Shown in pieces: positions 28,173 to 37,976 of a DNA stretch of 64,000 nt (within the stretch, counting starts at the first letter, position 1; every line of letters starts with the position of its first letter). Under the pieces are notes generated by a model that saw nothing but the letters and a program-made list of their open reading frames with translations, made no database searches and had not been told where the DNA came from. This DNA comes from an uncultured Propionivibrio sp. (lineage in GTDB: Bacteria > Pseudomonadota > Gammaproteobacteria > Burkholderiales > Rhodocyclaceae), in NCBI GenBank assembly GCA_937923255.1, contig CALAIL010000048.1:1-64000 (forward strand), written 5' to 3'. The translations under genes were made by a program, and so were the position numbers.

Positions 28173-29174
28173 ATGAATAAAACGTTTTTCAGAAAATTTG
28201 CACTAACCGCCGTATTGGGCGTTTTTGCGAGCAGCAGCGCGCTGGCTGCTGTGACCGGAAAAGTCGGACACGCCATGCCGGAGGAGCATCCACAAGCCGT
28301 TGCGATGAACAAGTTTGCCGAACTGGCGGCAAAATACACCAATAACAACGTGAAATTGAAAGTTTTTCATAGCTCCGTTCTGGGCAGTGACGAAAAGATG
28401 CTGCAAGCGGTTCAGGCGGGCACACAGGAATTTTATATCGGTACGCTGGCGCCTTTCTCGGCCAAGGTCAAGGAAGTGCAGGTGTGGGATTTACCGTTCC
28501 TGTTTGCCAATACCAAGCAGGTGTATACCGTGCTTGATGGCGCCGCATCCAAGAAGATTTTCACCAAGCTCGAACCGATCGGCGTGCATGGTCTGATGTG
28601 GACGGGAATGGGCTTTCGCAACCTTTCCAACAGTAAGCATCCTGTTACCAAACTTGAAGACATTGCTGGTCTGAAGCTGCGTGTCATGGCGAATCCTGTC
28701 GCGATGGAAACCTGGAAGACACTGGGCGCTAACGCGGTTCCAATGGCCTTTGCCGAAGTCTTTACGGCGCTGGAAATCAAGGCGATTGACGGTCAGGAAA
28801 ACCCGCTTGTGCATATGTATACCAACAAGATGCAGGAAGTGCAGAAATATATTTCCTTAACCAATCACGTCTACACGCCGGTTGCGCTGATCGCTTCCAA
28901 GAAATTCTGGGACAAACTGAGCGCTGCTGACAAGGAAGGGGTGCAGAAGGCAGCCGAAGAGGCCAAGATCCTCCAGCGTCAATTGCTCGATCAGGGCGAC
29001 AAGGATGTGATCGAAAAATTCCGCAAGGTGGGTGTCCAGGTGGATGAAGTTTCTGCGGCAGAGCTGGCCAAGATTCAGGAAAAAGTCAAGCCGGTCATTA
29101 CCAAGTTCACGCCGCAAATCGGCGAAGAATTCCTGAAGGAATTTCAGGCGGAAATCGCCGCTGTCGCAAAATAA
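28173..29174 (+). CDS. dctP: TRAP transporter solute-binding protein (DctP family)
   Basis: A 333-residue periplasmic protein with a signal peptide ending at ALAA (about residue 24). The DctP fold shows GHAMPEEHPQ at the start, LKLRVMANPVAMETWK around residue 168 (the Arg that usually binds the substrate carboxylate) and DGQENPL near residue 208. GAGGAGGA (28162-28169) precedes the ATG, a strong site for the most abundant subunit. The substrate is probably a sugar acid, judged from neighbours. A 330-nt spacer separates it from dctQ. Confidence 0.92.
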   Translation: MNKTFFRKFALTAVLGVFASSSALAAVTGKVGHAMPEEHPQAVAMNKFAELAAKYTNNNVKLKVFHSSVLGSDEKMLQAVQAGTQEFYIGTLAPFSAKVKEVQVWDLPFLFANTKQVYTVLDGAASKKIFTKLEPIGVHGLMWTGMGFRNLSNSKHPVTKLEDIAGLKLRVMANPVAMETWKTLGANAVPMAFAEVFTALEIKAIDGQENPLVHMYTNKMQEVQKYISLTNHVYTPVALIASKKFWDKLSAADKEGVQKAAEEAKILQRQLLDQGDKDVIEKFRKVGVQVDEVSAAELAKIQEKVKPVITKFTPQIGEEFLKEFQAEIAAVAK

Positions 29175-29196
29175 GCGGTGAATTGATGTCGTAAGA

Positions 29197-29250
29197 GCGG
29201 CGGCCGAAATAGCGTGAGGAACTCCTCTCGAAATTTTCGGCGCCGCCCGC
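29197..29250 (+). promoter_or_regulatory. Large stem-loop after dctP
   Basis: The arm from 29197 (GCGGCGGCCGAAAT) pairs imperfectly with the arm ending near 29250 (TTTTCGGCGCCGCC), and GAGGA / TCCTC pair inside. No T run follows. A stable stem behind the solute-binding gene would let dctP mRNA outlast dctQM, a common way to overproduce the binding protein. Confidence 0.6.
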
Positions 29251-29260
29251 TCATGCGGGG

Positions 29261-29274
29261 CAGTAACGTTACTG
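29261..29274. promoter_or_regulatory. Perfect 14-bp palindrome, operator candidate
   Basis: CAGTAACGTTACTG is a full dyad. Its TAAC/GTTA half-sites recall operators of LacI-type gluconate repressors. No regulator gene is adjacent. A -10-like element downstream is not obvious, so an internal dctQM promoter is only inferred. Confidence 0.45.
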
Positions 29275-29373
29275 AGTGCACCGACCGCCGTAAAATCAAT
29301 GAGAAAGTGATACGGTTTGGAACAAGTGGGACAAGAAAAAGGCGGCAAAGCGTATCGTTATGCAAGGCGCAAA

Positions 29374-29403
29374 TGGCACATGTGGCACATGTCTGGTACA
29401 TGT
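29374..29403 (+). repeat. Three ACATGT repeats before dctQ
   Basis: TGGCACATG occurs twice in tandem (29374-29391) and a variant TGGTACATG follows at 29394-29402, each centred on the palindrome ACATGT. They lie 100 nt upstream of dctQ. A regulator-binding array is possible; chance or slippage duplication is also possible. Confidence 0.5.
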
Positions 29404-29504
29404 CTTTGCGGTTGAACGGTACGAGTATTTTTCATTGATTTTACGTACGGTATCTTGCCAAGGCTGGCCGTGTGATGCACCAAGAGGGGTAAGGAGTCGG
29501 AAGG

Positions 29505-30083
29505 ATGGAAAATCTGGAGCGAGTTAAAGCCGGTTTTTACCGTCTGCTGGAAATCATTATGGTCATCACCATGATCGTGATGTTTGTGCTGGTTTTCATC
29601 AACGTCATGTTGCGGATGATTTTTAACACCGGTATCGATTTTGCCGAAGAGTTGCCGCGCTTTGCCTTTATCTGGATGACCTTCATTGGCGCAATCATCG
29701 GCATGCACAAACATACCCATCTCGGCGTAGATATGCTGGTGGCAGCCTTGCCTGTGCTGGGGCGCAAGATCTGCTGGGGCATCAGCCAGGTCATCATGAC
29801 CGTTTGCAGCCTCTACATGTTATATGGCACCTGGTTGCAGCATGAAATCATCGCTTCCAATGCCTCGGCCGTCATGCAGATGAGCATGCTCTGGGTGTAC
29901 GGCGTGAGTTACCTGACTGGCACCGCCATCACCATAATCTGCCTTTCCAACCTCGTTCGCCTTTTCCTTGGGCAAGTCGACGAAAGTGAGCTGGTCGATG
30001 TGCAGGAAGAGGGCATGGAGGACGCGCATGAAGCGCAGAGGGAAATTAAAGAGCAGATGCATCGTGAAGGGGGACAGCCATGA
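29505..30083 (+). CDS. dctQ: TRAP transporter small permease (DctQ family)
   Basis: A 192-residue membrane protein with four helices and the family motif FAEELPRFAFIWMTFIGA (about residues 46-63). The C-terminal 40 residues are charged and cytoplasmic, longer than in many DctQ. GGAAGG sits before the ATG. It overlaps dctM by 4 nt. Confidence 0.93.
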   Translation: MENLERVKAGFYRLLEIIMVITMIVMFVLVFINVMLRMIFNTGIDFAEELPRFAFIWMTFIGAIIGMHKHTHLGVDMLVAALPVLGRKICWGISQVIMTVCSLYMLYGTWLQHEIIASNASAVMQMSMLWVYGVSYLTGTAITIICLSNLVRLFLGQVDESELVDVQEEGMEDAHEAQREIKEQMHREGGQP

Positions 30084-31360
30084 TCGTCTTTATCTTCATC
30101 GTCTCGCTGCTCGGACTCATGGCGCTCGGCATGCCGATTGCCTTCGCGCTGGTCGGCTGCGGCCTGTGCATGATGTATTACATGGGGATGACCGATCCGC
30201 AGATCGTCATCCAGAACATGTGGGACGGCGCTAACAGCTTCCCGCTACTGGCTGTTCCTTTCTTTATGCTGGCCGGCGAGTTTATGAACGCAGGCGGCAT
30301 GACGCGACGCATCATTGCGATGGCCATGGCCTGGGTTGGCCATATCCGCGGTGGGTTAGGCTACGTCGCCGTCATGGCAGCGGTCGCCATGGCAGCGCTT
30401 TCCGGTTCGGCTGTCGCCGATACGGCGGCGCTGGCAGCAGTGCTGGTGCCGCTGATGCGCAATGCCGGCTATAACATCAGCCGCTCTTGCGGCCTGATTT
30501 CCTGCGGCGGCCTGATCGCGCCGATCATTCCGCCCTCGATCGGCTTCATCCTGTACGGCGTTACGGGCAACGTATCGATTACCAAGCTGTTCATCGCCGG
30601 TATCGTTCCCGGCGTCCTGATGGGTGCTTCGATCATGCTCGCTTGGTACTGGTGCACGAAAAACGACCCGATGCGGATCGAACCCAAAATGAGCATGCGC
30701 CTGCGTTTGCAGGAAACGCGCAGGGCCGCCTGGGCATTGGTGCTCCCCGTTGTTGTCGTGGGCGGCCTGAAAATCGGCGTATTCACGCCGACTGAAGCTG
30801 CGGTCATCGCGGCATTTTATTCATTGGTTGTCGGCCTGTTCATCTACCGCGAGATCAAGCTCTCACAATTATTCGGATTGTTCCTCAAAGCCTCGGAAAC
30901 GACGGCGGTCATCATGTTCCTCGTCTCGGCGGCCGGCGTATCGGCCTGGCTGATCACGGCAGCCGATATTCCGGGGCAACTCGCCCAGATGGTCGAGCCG
31001 TTCATGGGTAACAAGATGCTGCTGACCTTCATCCTGATGGTGCTGGTCATGCTCGTCGGCACGGCGCTGGACATGACGCCGACAATCCTGATCATGACGC
31101 CGGTACTCATGCCCGTGCTCAGGCAAGCTGGAATTGATCCAGTCTATTTTGGCGTATTGTTCATGATCAACAACGCTATCGGACTGGTGACACCGCCGGT
31201 GGGGACTGTGCTCAACGTCGTTTGTGGCGTAGCGCGCGTGTCGATGAGCAGCGCCATTTCAGGCGTCATTCCTTTCATGATCGCCCAGTTTGCCGTCATG
31301 TTCCTGCTTGTTTTCTTTCCTGACATCGTTATGCTGCCGCTCCAGTGGATGACACGCTGA
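30080..31360 (+). CDS. dctM: TRAP transporter large permease (DctM family)
   Basis: A 426-residue membrane protein with about twelve helices. Typical motifs are the FALVGCG start, the VPFFMLAGEFMNAGG segment (about residue 60), LIAPIIPPSIGFILYG (about residue 150) and GLVTPPVGTVLN (about residue 370). It carries the Na+-coupled transport path and works with DctQ and DctP. Hairpin array B follows its stop. Confidence 0.95.
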   Translation: MIVFIFIVSLLGLMALGMPIAFALVGCGLCMMYYMGMTDPQIVIQNMWDGANSFPLLAVPFFMLAGEFMNAGGMTRRIIAMAMAWVGHIRGGLGYVAVMAAVAMAALSGSAVADTAALAAVLVPLMRNAGYNISRSCGLISCGGLIAPIIPPSIGFILYGVTGNVSITKLFIAGIVPGVLMGASIMLAWYWCTKNDPMRIEPKMSMRLRLQETRRAAWALVLPVVVVGGLKIGVFTPTEAAVIAAFYSLVVGLFIYREIKLSQLFGLFLKASETTAVIMFLVSAAGVSAWLITAADIPGQLAQMVEPFMGNKMLLTFILMVLVMLVGTALDMTPTILIMTPVLMPVLRQAGIDPVYFGVLFMINNAIGLVTPPVGTVLNVVCGVARVSMSSAISGVIPFMIAQFAVMFLLVFFPDIVMLPLQWMTR

Positions 31361-31442
31361 AGGCAGAGACAACTCCCAACCCCGCGCCGCAGCCGGCTGG
31401 GCATCATTGCCGCACTCCTTGCGGAATGTGAGATATAGGAAG

Positions 31443-31848
31443 GGTGCCCGGGAAGCCCTTGTAGATAGGGCGTTTCCGGGCAGGCACCGCTGGAACCCGC
31501 GTGGATAAAGGGTCTCCGGGCAGGGCGCCCGGAGATGCCTTATTTACAAGGGTTTCAGAGCTCTCTCCCCGGAGAAGCCCTAAATACGTGGGCTTCCGGG
31601 CAGTGGATTTTGGAAGCCTGCTGTCCATCAAGCCTAAAACGGTGCCCGGCCAGTGCCTCCATATTCCTGCCGCCCACCAACAATCCACCGCTGGAGCCCG
31701 CGTAAACAGGGCGTTTCCCGGCAGTCGCCGCTGAAACCCGCATGGATAAAGGGTCTCCGGGCAGGGTATTCTGAGATGCCTTATTTACAAGGGTTTTAGA
31801 GCACCCTCCCCGGAGAAGCCCTAAATACGCGGGCTTCCGGGCAGGGGG
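31443..31848. repeat. Hairpin array B (~40-bp period, duplicated)
   Basis: Located between convergent dctM and asnS. Modules start at 31468, 31510, 31550 and 31590, separated by linkers such as TTATTTACAA (31540-31549) and TAAATACGT (31581-31589). After an irregular stretch (about 31619-31690) the same four-module series returns from about 31709 to 31848 with few changes, so the array was duplicated. The best hairpin is TCTCCGGGC / GCCCGGAGA (31513-31535). The remaining gap 31361-31442 shows only small dyads. Confidence 0.88.
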
Positions 31849-31917
31849 CGGTGAGTCAGTAGTTAGCCGGCAGCCGATCGGTAATCTGGCGGATTGCCCG
31901 AGTTTCAGTAGCGCCCT

Positions 31918-33318
31918 TTAGTAGCGTGCATTGCCCGGCGTTCTGGGGAAGGGGATCACATCGCGGACATTGGCAAGCCCCGTGAGATAGGAAATTGTCC
32001 GTTCAAAGCCGAGGCCAAAGCCAGCGTGCGGTACTGTCCCATAGCGGCGCAGGTCGCGATACCAGGCGTAATGCGTCGGATCGAGGCCGGTTTCGGCGAT
32101 GCGCGCATCAAGAATATCCAGACGTTCTTCGCGTTGTGAGCCGCCGATAATTTCGCCGATACCGGGTGCCAGCACATCCATTGCCGCCACGGTTCTGCCA
32201 TCGTCGTTAAGGCGCATATAAAACGCCTTGATCTTTTTCGGATAGTTCATAAGCACCAGCGGCCCTTTGACGTACTTTTCGGCCAGATAGCGCTCATGCT
32301 CGCTTTGCAGATCGGCGCCCCAATAAACGGGATACGTAAAACCCACGTTTGCCGATTCGAGGATCTTGATCGCTTCACCATAGTCCATGCGCACAAAGTC
32401 GCTGTCGATCATGCCTTGCAGCTTGGCGATGATGCCTTTCTCGACGCGGTCGTCAAAGAAGGCCATGTCATCGGCACGCACGTCAAGCACCGTTTTGAAT
32501 ATATATTTAAGCAGCGCCTCAGCCAACGCGGCATTGTCGTCGAGATTGGCGAAGGCGATTTCCGGCTCGATCATCCAGAATTCAGCAAGGTGCCGGCTGG
32601 TGTTCGAATTCTCGGCACGAAAGGTTGGGCCGAAGGTATACACCTTTGACATCGCCATGCAGTAGGCTTCGACGTTCAACTGACCAGAGACCGTGAGATA
32701 GGCTTCACGCCCGAAAAAATCCTTGGAAAAATCGACTTTCCCTTCGGCCGTGTACGGCAAATTCATCATATCCAGCGTCGACACACGGAACAACTCGCCC
32801 GCACCCTCAGCGTCAGAGGCGGTGATGATCGGTGTATTGACCCAGAAAAAGCCATTTTCGTCGAAAAAGCGATGGATGGCCTGAGCGATCGTATGTCGCA
32901 CGCGCGTTGCTGCGCCGATGACGTTGGTGCGCGGTCTTAGATGGGCAACCTCGCGCAGGTATTCCATCGTATGGGGCTTGGGCTGAATCGGGTAAGCGTC
33001 CGGATCGTCGACCCAGCCGACGACCTTGATTGCCGTCGCCTGCATCTCGAAGGCCTGTCCTTCAGCGGGTGAGGGCACGATCATCCCCGTTGCCTCGATG
33101 GCGCAGCCCGTCGTCAGATGACTGATTTCATCCGCATAATTTTCCAGACTTTCCGGCGCAACGATCTGCATCGGGCGAAAACAGGAGCCGTCCGAAAGCG
33201 CGATAAAAGAAATGCCCGCTTTGGAGGCGCGCCGAGTGCGCACCCAGCCTTTGACGACGACAGGTTGATTGGCAGGCGCCTTGCCATCGAGAATTTGTCT
33301 GACGCTAAAGGTTTGCAT
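31918..33318 (-). CDS. asnS: Asparaginyl-tRNA synthetase
   Basis: A 466-residue class IIb synthetase. The N-terminal anticodon-binding OB fold ([22 protein letters not shown]) is followed by the catalytic core with motif 2 ([15 protein letters not shown], about residue 235) and motif 3 ([15 protein letters not shown] near the end). Asn-tRNA synthetase is recognised over AspRS by length and by the AENSNT motif. It lies 9 nt behind lysS on the same strand. Confidence 0.95.
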   Translation of the reverse strand: MQTFSVRQILDGKAPANQPVVVKGWVRTRRASKAGISFIALSDGSCFRPMQIVAPESLENYADEISHLTTGCAIEATGMIVPSPAEGQAFEMQATAIKVVGWVDDPDAYPIQPKPHTMEYLREVAHLRPRTNVIGAATRVRHTIAQAIHRFFDENGFFWVNTPIITASDAEGAGELFRVSTLDMMNLPYTAEGKVDFSKDFFGREAYLTVSGQLNVEAYCMAMSKVYTFGPTFRAENSNTSRHLAEFWMIEPEIAFANLDDNAALAEALLKYIFKTVLDVRADDMAFFDDRVEKGIIAKLQGMIDSDFVRMDYGEAIKILESANVGFTYPVYWGADLQSEHERYLAEKYVKGPLVLMNYPKKIKAFYMRLNDDGRTVAAMDVLAPGIGEIIGGSQREERLDILDARIAETGLDPTHYAWYRDLRRYGTVPHAGFGLGFERTISYLTGLANVRDVIPFPRTPGNARY

Positions 33319-33327
33319 GGCACCTTC

Positions 33328-34842
33328 TTATTCCGGACGCATCTGCGGGAAGAGAATCACATCACGGATGTTTGCCGAATCGGTCAGCAGCATCACCAGG
33401 CGGTCGATGCCAATGCCGCAGCCGCCAGTCGGCGGCAAGCCATATTCCAATGCACGAATGTAATCGGCGTCGTAGTACATGGCTTCTTCGTCACCGGCTT
33501 CTTTGGCCTTGGCCTGCGCAAGGAAACGCTCTGCCTGATCCTCCGGATCATTGAGTTCAGAAAAGCCGTTGGCGATCTCTCGGCCGACGATGAACAGCTC
33601 GAAGCGCTCGGTAATTTCCGGATTGCTGTCGCTCTTGCGTGCCAGCGGGCTGACTTCGGCCGGATAATCAACGATGAAGGTCGGATTCCACAGATCGGCT
33701 TCGACGGTTTCCTCGAACATCAGTAATTGCAAGGCGCCCAGTCCCATATCCGCCTTCAGTTCGATTTTCATGCCGGTGAGTTTATCGCGCAGCCAGCCGG
33801 CGTCGGTAAGCTGTTCTCGCGTATATTGCGGGCGGTACTTGAGAATGGCCTCAACCATCGTCAGGCGGTCAAAGGGGCGTGAAAGATCAAGCGTGCGGCC
33901 TTGGTATTCGAATACTTCCGCACCCAGTGCATCGCGCGCGGCATAACGCAGCAGCCCTTCGGTAAAGTCCATGAGCCGATGGTATTCCGAATAGGCTTCG
34001 TAAAACTCCATCATGGTGAATTCGGGATTATGGCGCGGACTCATTCCTTCATTACGGAAATTGCGGTTCAGCTCGAAGACCTTCTCGAAACCGCCAACGA
34101 CCAGTTTCTTGAGGTATAGCTCAGGAGCAATGCGTAGATACAGCGCCATGTCGAGCGTATTGTGATGAGTGACGAACGGGCGCGCCGACGCCCCCCCCGG
34201 AATCGGATGCATCATGGGGGTTTCCACTTCGAGAAATCCGTGATTCGTCATGTAATTGCGGATCGACTGAATGATGCGGCTGCGCGCCATGAAAGTGAAA
34301 CGCGACGACTCGTTCATGATCAGATCGAGATGGCGCATACGGTATTTTTGTTCCTGATCGGTCAGTCCGTGGAATTTTTCCGGCAATGGCCGCAGCGATT
34401 TTGATAGCAGACGGATTTGCGTGCATTGCACAGTCAGCTCGCCCGTCCGGGTGCGGAATAGCACTCCCACCGCACCGATGATGTCGCCGATGTCCCAACG
34501 CTTGAACTCGGCATACACCGCTTCGCCCACTTTGTCGCGCGCGATATAGAGCTGGATGCGACCGCCCATGTCGGCGATGGTGACAAACGAAGCTTTGCCC
34601 ATGACGCGCTTGAGCATGATGCGGCCGGCTATTTTGACTTCAACCGGCTGTGCTTCCAGCGCTTCGTTGCTCTTGTCGCCATACTGTTCGATGAGCTTGC
34701 TCGAAATATCCTCGCGCGCAAAATCGTTAGGATAGGCTTTACTGCTGGTGCGCCATTCAGCAAGCTTGGCACGGCGTTCCGCGATGATGTGGTTTTCATC
34801 CTGTGATGGCTCGTTGAGCCGGGTTTGAATATTCTCGGTCAT
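33328..34842 (-). CDS. lysS: Lysyl-tRNA synthetase (class II)
   Basis: A 504-residue class IIb enzyme. OB-fold anticodon domain first, then motif 2 ([20 protein letters not shown], about residue 265) and motif 3 ([14 protein letters not shown] near the C-terminus). The ATG at 34842 was preferred over an upstream TTG that would add ten residues. lysS usually follows prfB directly; here an AT-rich lipoprotein gene lies between them. Confidence 0.96.
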   Translation of the reverse strand: MTENIQTRLNEPSQDENHIIAERRAKLAEWRTSSKAYPNDFAREDISSKLIEQYGDKSNEALEAQPVEVKIAGRIMLKRVMGKASFVTIADMGGRIQLYIARDKVGEAVYAEFKRWDIGDIIGAVGVLFRTRTGELTVQCTQIRLLSKSLRPLPEKFHGLTDQEQKYRMRHLDLIMNESSRFTFMARSRIIQSIRNYMTNHGFLEVETPMMHPIPGGASARPFVTHHNTLDMALYLRIAPELYLKKLVVGGFEKVFELNRNFRNEGMSPRHNPEFTMMEFYEAYSEYHRLMDFTEGLLRYAARDALGAEVFEYQGRTLDLSRPFDRLTMVEAILKYRPQYTREQLTDAGWLRDKLTGMKIELKADMGLGALQLLMFEETVEADLWNPTFIVDYPAEVSPLARKSDSNPEITERFELFIVGREIANGFSELNDPEDQAERFLAQAKAKEAGDEEAMYYDADYIRALEYGLPPTGGCGIGIDRLVMLLTDSANIRDVILFPQMRPE

Positions 34843-34902
34843 GGCACGTTTTTGATAGGTGAAATACTGCAAACAATAAAAATGGTTCTTCGAATATCAA
34901 GA

Positions 34903-35514
34903 TCAGTGAATATTCTCCATATTCTCCTGAGATCTATTGTTTTTTTCTTCGCACATTAAAAAAGGAAACGATAGGATTGGCTCTTTCATCCCATTGGGGT
35001 TAATTTGAAAAGCCTTTAGAATACATTTTTCCGAAATAATTGAAAACTCGAATAAATATTTCTTATTCTGCTCAGCAAAAATAGATGATACGATTCTTGG
35101 ACAAGATGTTTCTTCCATCATAGAAATAATAAATCCAGGGTTAAGATTCCTAACTTCTGAAAAGTTGGCTGTAATAGAAATGAATGTATTTGCAGGCAAT
35201 CTGATTCCTTTGCCTTTCTCTATTTCATTCTTGATTTTTTCATCTTTGATCGGTCTTCCAAGACTTTTTCGCCAGCTTCTTTGACAATTTCCTTTCTCAT
35301 CTCTATAAATTCCATAAAATACTGTTCCTAGTGAAAAATTCGTGTTTGTTCCTGGCATAAATCGCGTAGATTGAACAAATATAAGTGGGTCACTATCTTT
35401 TGGTTTGTAAGGAGTATCATAAAAACGAGTTGAGCATCCAGCCAAATTCATTATCAAAGCTAAAAACAATACATGATAGGCGCTTTGGCTTGATTTTTCT
35501 TCCATGGTATTCAT
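34903..35514 (-). CDS. Hypothetical lipoprotein, AT-rich
   Basis: A 203-residue protein with a basic start, a hydrophobic stretch and a lipobox LAGC (Cys about residue 27), so a lipid-anchored envelope protein is likely. Four other cysteines (in GNCQ, TSCP, KCIL and MCEE) could form disulfides. I do not recognise the family. The gene is markedly more AT-rich than prfB and lysS, with codons such as AAA, ATA and TTT, which suggests recent acquisition or a fast-evolving gene. It is transcribed with its neighbours. Confidence 0.75.
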   Translation of the reverse strand: MNTMEEKSSQSAYHVLFLALIMNLAGCSTRFYDTPYKPKDSDPLIFVQSTRFMPGTNTNFSLGTVFYGIYRDEKGNCQRSWRKSLGRPIKDEKIKNEIEKGKGIRLPANTFISITANFSEVRNLNPGFIISMMEETSCPRIVSSIFAEQNKKYLFEFSIISEKCILKAFQINPNGMKEPILSFPFLMCEEKNNRSQENMENIH

Positions 35515-35541
35515 AATTTAGAGTTGAGTTTTGGATATTGT

Positions 35542-36646
35542 TCAAACGCCCTGCTTGAGGCTGGCTTCGATGAAAGTATCGAGATCGCCATCAAGCACGC
35601 GCTGTGTGTCGCCAATTTCGACGTTGGTGCGCAGATCCTTGATGCGCGACTGGTCGAGAACGTAAGAGCGGATCTGGTGCCCCCAGCCGATGTCGGTCTT
35701 GGCGTCTTCCAGCTTTTGCTGCTCGGCCTGACGTTTGCGCAACTCAGCCTCGTAGAGGCGCGATTTGAGCATTGCCATTGCTTCGGCGCGGTTACGGTGC
35801 TGCGAACGGTCGTTCTGGCATTGGACAACGATACCGGAGGGCAGGTGAGTGATCCGCACCGCCGAATCGGTTTTGTTGATGTGCTGGCCGCCCGCTCCGG
35901 ACGCGCGGTAAGTGTCGATGCGCAGATCGGCAGGATTGACTTCGATTTCAAACGAGTCGTCGACTTCCGGGTAAACGAACACCGAAGCAAAGCTCGTATG
36001 CCGGCGGGCGTTCGAGTCAAACGGTGATTTGCGCACCAAACGGTGGATACCGGTTTCCGAACGCAGCATGCCAAAGCAGTAGTCGCCGGAGAGTTTGATC
36101 GTCGCCGTTTTGATGCCGGCAACGTCACCTTCGGATTCATCCAGCACATCGACCGTATAGCCTTTTCGCTCACCGTATTTCACATACATGCGCAATAGCA
36201 TCGATGCCCAGTCCTGCGCCTCGGTGCCGCCCGCGCCGGCCTGGATGTCCAGAAAGCAGTTGAGCGGGTCGGCCGGATTATTGAACATACGGCGAAACTC
36301 CAGCCCGCCGACATTTTTCTCGATTTCGTCAAGATCGCTGGATACGGCATTCAATGTTTCATCGTCATTTTCCTCGTGCGCGATTTCAAAGAGTTCGCTT
36401 GCGTCCTTGAGTGCGGCGGATACCGCATCGAGCGTCAGTACGACGGCTTCCAGAGATTTTTTTTCCTTGGCCAGATCTTGCGCACGCTCGGCGTTATTCC
36501 AGACTGAGGGATCTTCTAATTCCCGATTGACCGCATTGAGCTGATCGGCTTTGCGATCGTAGTCAAAGATACCTCCGCAATTGACTGGCACGCTGGCCGA
36601 GATCGTCAAGACGACCGGTAATGAGATTAATATTTTCGGCTTCCAT
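35542..36646 (-). CDS. prfB: Peptide chain release factor 2, with +1 programmed frameshift
   Basis: Zero frame starts at the ATG at 36646 ([15 protein letters not shown]) and hits TGA at 36565-36563. Reading resumes in the +1 frame as DYDRKADQ and continues to 35542, giving about 367 residues. RF2 marks are the SPF tripeptide (RKSPFDSN) that reads UGA/UAA and the catalytic GGQ (GAGGQHINK). AAGG before the ATG is a ribosome site. Release factor 2 terminates at UGA and UAA; its own in-frame UGA makes synthesis self-regulating. The downstream lipoprotein gene starts 27 nt after its end. Confidence 0.96.
36561..36577 (-). promoter_or_regulatory. RF2 frameshift signal
   Basis: On the minus strand the sequence reads CGGAGGTATCTTTGAC. 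The Shine-Dalgarno-like GGAGG lies 3 nt before the slippery CTT, and TGAC is the weak stop context. This is nearly the E. coli arrangement. Confidence 0.95.
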
Positions 36647-36776
36647 AAATTCTGCCTTGGGCAAAAATGACAAAAATCGCATTATATCGGTTACACGTCG
36701 CCCGAATACACTGGCTGCGTCCAACCTTCCGATGAATACAAGGCATCTATGCAATTAAGCAGCAGTGCGCTGGCGC

Positions 36777-37928
36777 TTAGCCGCGTTTTTGCATGCGCCA
36801 GGCCAGGCGCGACCCGACGGCCACCATGATGCCGACCCCCCAAAATACACCCAGCAGACCAATGGCCTGACCGGCTCCGCCAAAAACTATGGGCATCAGC
36901 GCACCGGCGGCAGTGACTGACATCATCCGCAGTCCGAGCGCTTCTCCCTGCCGGTGTTCGGGGGTGATCTGGTGCAGGGAACTCATGATCATCGGCTGAA
37001 CCGAACCTAGCGTTGCGCCGAGCAGTAGCGAGCAGATCCCCATCGCCAGGGGCGATTCAAGCAGCGGGTAGATGCTATATAACGTGGCGGTTATCAGCAT
37101 TGCTGAAAAAATGACCGCCCATTCCTGCAAACGTGCGGCAATGAGCGGCAGAACCAGGCGGATAATGGCAGCGGCGACAGCAAATACGCCGAGAATCGTA
37201 CCAATAACCGAAGCGCTAAAATCGCGTTCATGCCCCAGCAGCGGCACAACAAAGGTGTGTACATCCCAGCTTGAGGCAATCAGCCAGTTGAGCGCCAGTA
37301 AGCGGCGTAGCGGCGCTTCCCTGAGCAGATCCCAAAAATGCTGCTTTTTCGCCGTTTCCGTCTTGGCTTTGGGCGCTTTAGATACAGGCGCGTGGCGTAC
37401 GAGAAACCAGGAAGTGATCGGTAGGGCGGCCATCAAGGCAAAAGCGACACGGAAATTGGCGTGGTCGATGACCAGACCAGACAAAAAAGGTCCGATAACA
37501 CTGGAAATGGCCGTGCTCAATGCAAGCCAGCTAAAAACCTGCCGAAGTTCCGTCTGGTTTGTCGCCATGCGTCCGGTGTGGCGCTGCAAAGCAATCAATG
37601 CGCTGCTCGCTGCGCCACCGATCATCAGGGCAGAGAAACAGAGAACAGGAAAAATTGGGAAAGCCGCCGCGAGGGCTGCACTAGTTACGGCACAAATAAT
37701 GCTGATCGCAACAGGACGTTGAAGCGTATTGCGATCGGCGAAACGCCCCGCAGGAACAGAAAGAAAAACAGGCGCCAGGGCAAAAAGTGAAATCAACGCA
37801 CCGGCAGCGATAGCGCTATGGCCCTGACGCAACACCAGCAGGGGAGCTGCCATACGCATCCCCGTCATGCTGGCGTGGATGAGCACCTGAACGGCAATCA
37901 GGCGAATCAACAGAGGGCTGGCGCACAT
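36777..37928 (-). CDS. Major facilitator superfamily transporter
   Basis: A 383-residue protein with about twelve hydrophobic helices and the MFS loop 2-3 motif in the form GRFADRNTLQRP (about residues 61-72). Drug or metabolite efflux is typical of proteins this short, but nothing points to a substrate. The start MCASPLL has no strong ribosome site. It lies 130 nt downstream of prfB's N-terminus on the same strand, but is upstream in transcription order, so it may be a separate unit. Confidence 0.85.
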   Translation of the reverse strand: MCASPLLIRLIAVQVLIHASMTGMRMAAPLLVLRQGHSAIAAGALISLFALAPVFLSVPAGRFADRNTLQRPVAISIICAVTSAALAAAFPIFPVLCFSALMIGGAASSALIALQRHTGRMATNQTELRQVFSWLALSTAISSVIGPFLSGLVIDHANFRVAFALMAALPITSWFLVRHAPVSKAPKAKTETAKKQHFWDLLREAPLRRLLALNWLIASSWDVHTFVVPLLGHERDFSASVIGTILGVFAVAAAIIRLVLPLIAARLQEWAVIFSAMLITATLYSIYPLLESPLAMGICSLLLGATLGSVQPMIMSSLHQITPEHRQGEALGLRMMSVTAAGALMPIVFGGAGQAIGLLGVFWGVGIMVAVGSRLAWRMQKRG

Positions 37929-37976
37929 CGCTCCATCGTGAGCTTGGCTTTACCCTGCGCCCGATTTCCGCTGAAT

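Noticed and set aside
31444-31740. Open frames running through the hairpin arrays, giving similar peptides at several arrays
   Set aside because: The shared peptides come from the shared DNA repeat; there is no ribosome site, no known domain, and the frames vary by strand and array.
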